NCBI RefSeq assembly: GCF_019396325.1
Contig: NZ_JAHKRO010000103.1
Span: 1 to 33,877, forward strand
DNA: 33,877 nucleotides
Direction: 5' to 3'
DNA from: Nonomuraea ceibae
Lineage (GTDB): Bacteria > Actinomycetota > Actinomycetes > Streptosporangiales > Streptosporangiaceae
Part shown: piece after piece, positions 28,663 to 33,877 of the stretch
Layout: each line of letters opens with the position of its first letter
How positions within the stretch are numbered: position 1 is the stretch's first letter
Notes under the pieces: model-generated
Database searches by the model: none
Seen by the model: only the letters and a program-made list of their open reading frames with translations
What the model was told of the DNA's origin: nothing
Program-made: the position numbers and the translations under genes

Positions 28663-28946
28663 GCTTCTCGACGCACGTGCTCGACGCGGCCACCGGCCGC
28701 CCCGCCGCCGGGATGCGCGTACGGCTGGAGCACGACGGCCGCACCCTCGCCGAGGGCCGCACCGACGCCGACGGCAGGATCACCGGCTGGCAGCCCGGCA
28801 ACGGCACGAACCGCGTGGTGTTCGACACCGGCGGCCCCTTCTACCCGGAGGTCGTCGTCGCCTTCACCGTGACCGACCCCGCGGAGCACCACCACGTGCC
28901 GCTGCTGCTGAGCCCGTACGCCTACTCCACCTACCGAGGGAGCTAG
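28659..28946 (+). CDS. uraH: 5-hydroxyisourate hydrolase (transthyretin-like)
   Basis: 95 residues. Hydrolyses 5-hydroxyisourate, the uricase product, to OHCU. The N-terminal STHVLDAATGRPAAGM (His6), the internal GPFYPEVVVAFTV and the C-terminal YAYSTYRGS are diagnostic; the RGS ending closes the active site in the tetramer. No signal peptide, so cytoplasmic. It starts inside the uraD stop and ends exactly one base before the uricase ATG, so translation of the three enzymes is coupled. Confidence 0.94.
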   Translation: MSFSTHVLDAATGRPAAGMRVRLEHDGRTLAEGRTDADGRITGWQPGNGTNRVVFDTGGPFYPEVVVAFTVTDPAEHHHVPLLLSPYAYSTYRGS

Positions 28947-29795
28947 ATGGCGATCGTCCTGGGACCCAACCGGTACGGCAAGGCGGAGACCCGGCTCGTG
29001 CGCGTCACCAAGGACGGCGGCGTGCACCACCTCAAGGACCTCAACGTCAGCACCGCCCTGTCCGGCGACATGACGGCCGTCCACCTGACCGGCGACAACG
29101 CCGCCGTGCTGCCGACCGACACGCAGAAGAACACCGTCTACGCCTTCGCCGCCCGCCACGGCGTCGGCGAGATCGAGGACTTCGCGCTACTGCTCGCCCG
29201 CCACTACGTGAACGCCCGGCCCTCCATCCACCACGCCAGGATCGAGATCGAGGAGTACGCCTGGGACCGGCTCGGCGACCACTCGTTCGTGCGCGCCGGC
29301 GGCGAGAGCCGCACCTGCCTGGTCCACCACGACCGCGACGGCCGCACCAGCGTGGTGTCGGGGCTGAGCGGCCTGGTCGTGCTCAACTCGACCGGCTCGG
29401 AGTTCCGCGGCTTCGCCGTCGACGAGTACACCACGCTGCGCCCGGCCGCCGACCGCGTCCTGGCCACCGCCGTCGACGCCCGCTGGCGCCAGCACGGCGG
29501 GCGCGCCGACCACGCGACCGTACGCCGCCACCTGCTGGAGGCCTTCGCCGGGACGCACAGCCTCTCGCTCCAGCAGACCCTGTACGCGATGGGGGAGCGG
29601 GTGCTCGCCTCCTGCCCGCAGGTGTGCGAGATCAGGCTCGTCATGCCCAACAAGCACCACGTCGCCGTGGACCTGACCCCGTTCGGGCTCGGCAACGACA
29701 ACGAGGTGTTCCACGCCGCCGACCGACCCTACGGCCTGATCGAGGGCACGGTGCTGCGCGAGGACGCCCCCGACGCCGGATTCGCCTGGGAGTAG
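28947..29795 (+). CDS. pucL: Urate oxidase (uricase)
   Basis: 282 residues. Cofactor-free oxidation of urate to 5-hydroxyisourate with O2, releasing H2O2. Active-site elements: Lys11 in RYGKAETR, Thr in LPTDTQKNTVYAF, HYVNARPSIHHARIEIEEYAW, FVRAGGESRTCLV, and the C-terminal EIRLVMPNKHHVAVDLTPFGLGNDNEVFHAADRPYGLIEGTVLR. The protein is the short single-domain form, without the fused OHCU decarboxylase domain seen in Bacillus PucL; that activity is encoded separately by uraD. Third in the operon with no gap before it. Confidence 0.94.
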   Translation: MAIVLGPNRYGKAETRLVRVTKDGGVHHLKDLNVSTALSGDMTAVHLTGDNAAVLPTDTQKNTVYAFAARHGVGEIEDFALLLARHYVNARPSIHHARIEIEEYAWDRLGDHSFVRAGGESRTCLVHHDRDGRTSVVSGLSGLVVLNSTGSEFRGFAVDEYTTLRPAADRVLATAVDARWRQHGGRADHATVRRHLLEAFAGTHSLSLQQTLYAMGERVLASCPQVCEIRLVMPNKHHVAVDLTPFGLGNDNEVFHAADRPYGLIEGTVLREDAPDAGFAWE

Positions 29796-29800
29796 CACCG

Positions 29801-30661
29801 ATGGACTTCTTGCGCCCCACCACGTGGGCCGAAGCGCTGGCCGCCAAGGCCGACCGGCCGGACGCCGTGCCGATCCAGGGCGGCACCGACGTCATGGTGG
29901 AGATCAACTTCGGCGTGCGCCGGCCCGCCGCGCTGCTCGACCTCACCCGGATCGCCGAGCTCGCCACCTGGACGAACCAGGACGGGCGCCTGCGCATCGG
30001 CGCCGCCGTCCCGTACAGCGTGATCATCGACCGGCTCGGCGGCGAGCTGCCCGGGCTGGCCCAGGCGGCGCGGACGGTCGGCTCGCCGCAGATCCGCAAC
30101 CGCGGCTCCGTCGGCGGCAACCTGGGCGCCGCCTCGCCCGCCGGCGACAGCCATCCGCCGCTGCTGGCCGCCGGCGCGCTGGTCGAGGCCGAGTCGCGTG
30201 ACGGCGGCGTCCGCATGATCCCCGCCGACGCGTTCTACATCGGCGTCAAACGCCACGCGCTGCGCCCCGACGAGCTGATCAGGGCCGTGCACCTGGCCCC
30301 GGCGACCGGCCCCCAGTACTTCTCCAAGGTCGGCACCCGCAACGCCATGGTGATCGCGGTCTGCTCGTTCGCGATCGCGCTGCACCCCGGCGAGCGCCGC
30401 GTCGGCACCGGGCTCGGCTCCGCCGCGCCCACCCCGCGCCGCGCCCTGGAAGCCGAGGAGTTCCTGGCCAAGGAGCTCGACTGGGCCGCGCCGCTCACCC
30501 CCGCGCTGCTGGACCGCTTCGGCGAGCTGTGCGCCGCCGCGGCCTCGCCGATCGACGACGTACGCGGCAGCGCCGCCTACCGCCGCCACGCCGTCGCCGT
30601 GATGGCCCGCCGCACGCTCGCCTGGGCGTGGCGCGACCACCTGGGAAGGAGGGCCGCCTGA
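29801..30661 (+). CDS. Xanthine dehydrogenase-type FAD-binding subunit
   Basis: 286 residues. CO dehydrogenase/xanthine dehydrogenase medium subunit carrying FAD: PIQGGTDVMVEINFG (pyrophosphate loop), RTVGSPQIRNRGSVGGNLGAASPAGDSHPPLLA, and the C-terminal four-strand domain FSKVGTRNAMVIAVCSFAIAL. Passes electrons from the 2Fe-2S subunit to NAD+ or another acceptor. It starts five bases after the uricase stop, and its TGA overlaps the next ATG (TGATG). The molybdopterin subunit needed for substrate oxidation is not encoded beside it. Confidence 0.92.
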   Translation: MDFLRPTTWAEALAAKADRPDAVPIQGGTDVMVEINFGVRRPAALLDLTRIAELATWTNQDGRLRIGAAVPYSVIIDRLGGELPGLAQAARTVGSPQIRNRGSVGGNLGAASPAGDSHPPLLAAGALVEAESRDGGVRMIPADAFYIGVKRHALRPDELIRAVHLAPATGPQYFSKVGTRNAMVIAVCSFAIALHPGERRVGTGLGSAAPTPRRALEAEEFLAKELDWAAPLTPALLDRFGELCAAAASPIDDVRGSAAYRRHAVAVMARRTLAWAWRDHLGRRAA

Positions 30662-31131
30662 TGCGTCTGACCTGCACCGTCAACGGCCGCGAGGAAACCG
30701 TCGAGGACGTCTGGGAAGGCGAGAGCCTGCTGTACGTGCTCCGCGAGCGGATGGGCCTGCCCGGCTCCAAGAACGCCTGCGAGCAGGGCGAATGCGGCTC
30801 CTGCACCGTCTACCTCGACGGCGTCCCCGTCTGCGCCTGCCTGGTCGCCGCCGGGCAGGCCGAGGGCCGCCGCGTCCGCACCGTCGAAGGGCTCGCCGAC
30901 GGCGACCGGCTCGACCCCGTCCAGGAGGCGTTCGTCGAGTGCGGCGCCGTGCAGTGCGGCTTCTGCACCCCCGGGCTGATCGTCCAGGCGCACGACCTGC
31001 TCGCCCGCGTCGAACGGCCCTCCGACGCCGAGATCCGCGAGGCCCTGGCCGGCAACCTGTGCCGCTGCACCGGCTACGAGAAGATCCTCGACGCCGTACG
31101 GCTCGCTGCTGAGCGCAAGGCGTCCGCGTGA
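30661..31131 (+). CDS. Xanthine dehydrogenase-type 2Fe-2S subunit
   Basis: 156 residues. A plant-ferredoxin-like cluster with Cys40, Cys45, Cys48 and Cys60 (KNACEQGECGSC to VPVCAC) precedes a helical domain with the second cluster, Cys99, Cys102, Cys134 and Cys136 (CGFCTPG and CRCTGYE). Both clusters are complete. Carries electrons from a molybdenum centre to the FAD subunit. Starts within the FAD-subunit stop codon and overlaps the deaminase start (GTGA). Confidence 0.93.
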   Translation: MRLTCTVNGREETVEDVWEGESLLYVLRERMGLPGSKNACEQGECGSCTVYLDGVPVCACLVAAGQAEGRRVRTVEGLADGDRLDPVQEAFVECGAVQCGFCTPGLIVQAHDLLARVERPSDAEIREALAGNLCRCTGYEKILDAVRLAAERKASA

Positions 31132-32489
31132 CGACCCTGCTGATCGAGAACGCCTACCTCGCCCCCGTCGCCGGACCCGAGATCCCGCACGGCTACCTGC
31201 GGATCGACGGCGACCGGATCACCGCGCTCGGCCCCATGGACCGGCTGCCCACCCTCCCGCACGCCGAACGCGTCGACGCCACCGGCTGCCTGGCCACGCC
31301 CGGCCTGGTCAACACCCACCACCACCTCTACCAGTGGGCCACCCAGGGCCTCGCCCAGGACGCCACCCTGTTCGACTGGCTCGTCACGCTCTATCCCGTG
31401 TGGGCCGCCATGGACGCCGAGGTCGTGCACGGGGCCGCGCTCGCCGGGCTCGCCCACCTGGCGCTGTCCGGCTGCACCACCTCCAGCGACCACCACTACC
31501 TCTTCCCGCACGGCCGCGGCGACCTGCTCGCCGCCGAGATCGCCGCCGCCCGCGACGTCGGCCTGCGCTTCCACCCGGCGCGCGGCTCCATGGACCGCGG
31601 CCGCTCGTCGGGCGGGCTGCCGCCCGACGACGTCGTCGAGCCGATCGACCGCATCCTCGACGCCACCGCCGACGCCGTCGACGTCCACCACGACCCGTCG
31701 CCCTCCTCCATGCTGCGGATCGCCGTGGCGCCCTGCTCGCCGTTCTCCGTCAGCGGCGAGCTGATGACCGAGGCGGCCCGGCTGGCCAGGGACAAGGGCG
31801 TGCGGCTGCACACCCACCTGGCCGAGACGCTGGACGAGGAGGAGCACTGCCTGGCCCAGTTCGGCGTGCGGCCCGTCGCGTACATGGAGCGGCTCGGCTG
31901 GCTCGGGCCCGACGTGTGGGTGGCGCACGCGGTGCACCTCAGCGACGGCGACATCGGCAGGCTCGCCGCCACCGGCACCGGCGTCGCCCACTGCCCCTCG
32001 TCCAACGGCCGCCTCGGCGCGGGCGTTGCCCGGGTCGCCGACCTGCTGCGGGGCGGCGCCAACGTCGGGCTCGGCGTCGACGGCAGCGCCTCCTCCGAGC
32101 TGACCACGATGGCGGGGGAGATGCGGCAGGCGCTGCTCTTCCAGCGCGCTCGCTCAGGGCCCGACGCCCTCACCGCCCGGCAGGCGCTGGAGCTCGCCAC
32201 GCTCGGCGGCGCGCGCAACCTCGGCCGCCAGGCCGACCTCGGCACGCTGGAGCCCGGCAAGCTCGCCGACGTGGCGCTGTGGCGGGTCGACGGCCCCTTC
32301 ACGGCCGCCGTCGACGACCCGGTGTGCGCGCTCGTCCTCGGCCCCCAGCCGCCGCTGGCCAGGCTCCTGGTCGGCGGGCGCACCGTCGTCGCCGGCGGCG
32401 AGCTGCGCACCGTCCCGCACGACGCGGCCGGCCGCGCGGGCGTCGCCGCCCACCGCCGCCTCCTGCGCCTCGCGGCGGAGCGCCGATGA
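31128..32489 (+). CDS. 8-oxoguanine deaminase (amidohydrolase)
   Basis: 453 residues from a GTG overlapping the previous stop. Metal-dependent amidohydrolase of the TrzN/AtzA/guanine-deaminase class: NTHHHLYQ (metal His64 and His66), RLHTHLAETLDEEEHCL, WVAHAVHL, GVAHCPSSNGRLGAG and LGVDGSASSE (metal Asp). The protein resembles 8-oxoguanine deaminases, which turn 8-oxoguanine directly into urate. That reading fits the operon exactly, because uricase uses the product; guanine deaminase is the alternative. It ends the operon; 204 bp of GC-rich sequence with a 13-bp direct repeat follow. Confidence 0.85.
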   Translation: MTTLLIENAYLAPVAGPEIPHGYLRIDGDRITALGPMDRLPTLPHAERVDATGCLATPGLVNTHHHLYQWATQGLAQDATLFDWLVTLYPVWAAMDAEVVHGAALAGLAHLALSGCTTSSDHHYLFPHGRGDLLAAEIAAARDVGLRFHPARGSMDRGRSSGGLPPDDVVEPIDRILDATADAVDVHHDPSPSSMLRIAVAPCSPFSVSGELMTEAARLARDKGVRLHTHLAETLDEEEHCLAQFGVRPVAYMERLGWLGPDVWVAHAVHLSDGDIGRLAATGTGVAHCPSSNGRLGAGVARVADLLRGGANVGLGVDGSASSELTTMAGEMRQALLFQRARSGPDALTARQALELATLGGARNLGRQADLGTLEPGKLADVALWRVDGPFTAAVDDPVCALVLGPQPPLARLLVGGRTVVAGGELRTVPHDAAGRAGVAAHRRLLRLAAERR

Positions 32490-32493
32490 CGGG

Positions 32494-32548
32494 CCGGTGC
32501 CCGCCCGATGCCCGTGGGCGCCCGGCAGATGCTCGCCGGTGCCCGCCC
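32494..32548. repeat. 13-bp direct repeat CCGGTGCCCGCCC
   Basis: Two copies (32494-32506, 32536-32548), 42 bp apart, in the gap between the deaminase and glycerate kinase genes. No other structure is distinct in 32490-32693; the repeat may simply reflect low-complexity GC-rich DNA. Confidence 0.3.
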
Positions 32549-32693
32549 TCTGCCCTCCGGCTCCCGCCCCGGTTTTCCACAGGGGGCCGGGGCACGCGCA
32601 CGGGGCCGCGGGCGGGGTGTGATGATGGGGACCGCCGGCCCGCCCGCCCCCGGCAGGGGGGCCGCCCGTGTCCGTCTCGTGTGGGAGTTCGCA

Positions 32694-33836
32694 GTGGTTG
32701 AGCACGTGCTTGTCGCCCCGGACAAGTTCAAGGGTTCGCTGACGGCGGCGGAGGTCGCCGCCGCCGTGTCGTCCGGGCTCGGAGTCCCGGCGGTGCAGCT
32801 GCCCGTCGCCGACGGCGGCGACGGCACCGTCGAGGCCGCCGTGGCAGGCGGCTTCACCCGGGTGACCGCCCGCGTCACCGGCCCCACCGGCGAGCCCGTC
32901 GACGCCTCCTACGCCAGGCGCGGCGACACCGCCGTCATCGAGCTCGCCGAGGCGTCCGGCCTGCGCCGCCTCCCCGGCGACCCCGAGCCGCTCACCGCCA
33001 CCAGCCACGGCACCGGCGAGCTGATCGCCGACGCCGTCAAGCAGGGCGCCACCCGCGTCGTCCTCGGCCTCGGCGGCAGCGCCTGCACCGACGGCGGCGC
33101 CGGGATGGTCCAGGCGCTCGGCGCGCGCCTGCTCGACGCCGAGGGGCGCGAGCTGCCGCCGGGCGGCGCGGCCCTGCGCGACCTCGACCGGATCGACATG
33201 TCCGGCTTCCTCGACCTCTCGGGCGTCGAGGTGGTCGTGGCGAGCGACGTCGACAACCCGCTGCTCGGCCCGCACGGCGCCGCCGCCGTCTACGGGCCGC
33301 AGAAAGGCGCCACGCCCGACCAGGTCGCCCTGCTGGAGAGCGCGCTGTCCCGGCTGGCCGCCGTCGCCACCCGCATCCACGGCCTCGTCGGCGCCGTCGA
33401 GCACGACGACGTCCCCCGCCCGATGGGCGTCGCGGGAGCGCCGGGCGCCGGGGCCGCCGGCGGCGTCGGGTTCGCCGCGCTCGCCTTCCTGCGCGCCGAC
33501 ATCCAGCCGGGCATCGACTACCTGCTCGACCTGCTCGGCTTCAACGAGCAGGTCGAGGGCGCCCGCCTGGTGATCACCGGCGAGGGTTCCCTGGACGAGC
33601 AGACGCTGCGCGGCAAGGCCCCCGCCGGCGTCGCCCGGGCCGCCGCCCGCGCAGGCGTCCCCGTCGTCGCCGTCTGCGGCCGGCGCACGCTCTCCGACGA
33701 CGACCTGCGGGCCGCCGGCTTCGCCGCCGCCTACGCCCTCACCGACCTGGAGCCCGACCCGGCCCGCTGCATGGCCGCCGCGGGCCCCCTCCTCCAGCAG
33801 CTCGCGGCCCGCGTGGCCGCCGCCCACCTACCCTGA
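32694..33836 (+). CDS. glxK: Glycerate kinase (GckA/GlxK type)
   Basis: 380 residues from the GTG at 32694 (GGGAG six bases before it); upstream open sequence is Arg/Gly/Pro-rich and not homologous. Phosphorylates D-glycerate, normally to 2-phosphoglycerate in this family. Signatures: VLVAPDKFKGSLTAAEVA, LPVADGGDGTVEA, VVLGLGGSACTDGGAGM, VASDVDNPLLGPHGAAAVYGPQKGA, MGVAGAPGAGAAGGVGFA, ITGEGSLDEQTLRGKAPAGVA. Allantoin breakdown yields glyoxylate, which enters metabolism through tartronate semialdehyde and glycerate, so the place after the urate operon is meaningful. Its own promoter region (204 bp) shows it is probably a separate unit. The last 41 bases of the window hold nothing visible. Confidence 0.92.
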   Translation: MVEHVLVAPDKFKGSLTAAEVAAAVSSGLGVPAVQLPVADGGDGTVEAAVAGGFTRVTARVTGPTGEPVDASYARRGDTAVIELAEASGLRRLPGDPEPLTATSHGTGELIADAVKQGATRVVLGLGGSACTDGGAGMVQALGARLLDAEGRELPPGGAALRDLDRIDMSGFLDLSGVEVVVASDVDNPLLGPHGAAAVYGPQKGATPDQVALLESALSRLAAVATRIHGLVGAVEHDDVPRPMGVAGAPGAGAAGGVGFAALAFLRADIQPGIDYLLDLLGFNEQVEGARLVITGEGSLDEQTLRGKAPAGVARAAARAGVPVVAVCGRRTLSDDDLRAAGFAAAYALTDLEPDPARCMAAAGPLLQQLAARVAAAHLP

Positions 33837-33877
33837 TGCCCCCACCCGCCCCGCCCCCCGTTCCCCCGCCCCCGGCT

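Noticed and set aside
32573..32581. TTTTCCACA, one mismatch from a DnaA box
   Set aside because: A single copy without neighbouring boxes, an AT-rich region or dnaA/dnaN genes; not an origin.

Overview
The window is a very GC-rich chromosomal segment from an actinomycete. The evidence is the strong G/C bias at third codon positions, frequent GTG starts, many start codons lying 6-7 bases after a TANNNT-like -10 box (leaderless mRNAs), and the family mix: MHYT, MMPL, a fused MarR-GNAT, a PPi-type phosphofructokinase and LytS/LytTR. The PPi-type phosphofructokinase closely matches my memory of the Amycolatopsis methanolica enzyme. Together these suggest Streptosporangiales (Nonomuraea-like) or Pseudonocardiales; the placement is inference. 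I see no phage, IS element, CRISPR array, tRNA or rRNA. It reads as ordinary chromosome with several interesting regulatory elements.

Layout. 1-5200: an endonuclease/exonuclease/phosphatase-fold protein, a secreted repeat (beta-propeller-like) protein, an acidic two-TM protein and a COG1647-type lipase (both minus), a PlsC acyltransferase, and a divergent MarR/DoxX pair sharing an operator-like inverted repeat. 5170-9820: homocysteine S-methyltransferase, a translationally coupled MerR plus VIT-VWA pair, and a divergent Dps. 9975-17383: a PhoX-like (DUF839) protein, divergent TetR and MMPL exporter, a MarR-GNAT fusion overlapping the MMPL gene tail to tail, a lactonase-fold beta-propeller, and a three-gene operon (membrane protein, small XRE regulator, quinone-oxidoreductase-like MDR) with a near-consensus promoter.

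17502-23909: glycerol kinase and PPi-dependent phosphofructokinase diverge from a perfect TTGGTCTAGACCAA palindrome of the GntR/DasR type. An MHYT membrane sensor gene follows, with the C-terminal remnant of a second MHYT gene just downstream of it. Then come thiI and the aromatic-pathway gene aroF. aroF is preceded by a 24-codon leader peptide carrying FVFFY, with rare TTT TTT TAT codons, and by a perfect 16-bp terminator hairpin. This is a textbook-shaped ribosome-mediated attenuator.

24005-33836: a sulfite-oxidase-fold molybdopterin protein, a LytS-type kinase with its LytTR response regulator, a 584-bp gap rich in hairpins, endonuclease IV, and a tight six-gene purine-oxidation operon: OHCU decarboxylase, HIU hydrolase, uricase, XDH FAD subunit, XDH 2Fe-2S subunit and 8-oxoguanine deaminase. 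It converts oxidised purines through urate to allantoin but lacks the XDH molybdopterin large subunit. A glycerate kinase, which fits glyoxylate salvage after allantoin breakdown, closes the window.
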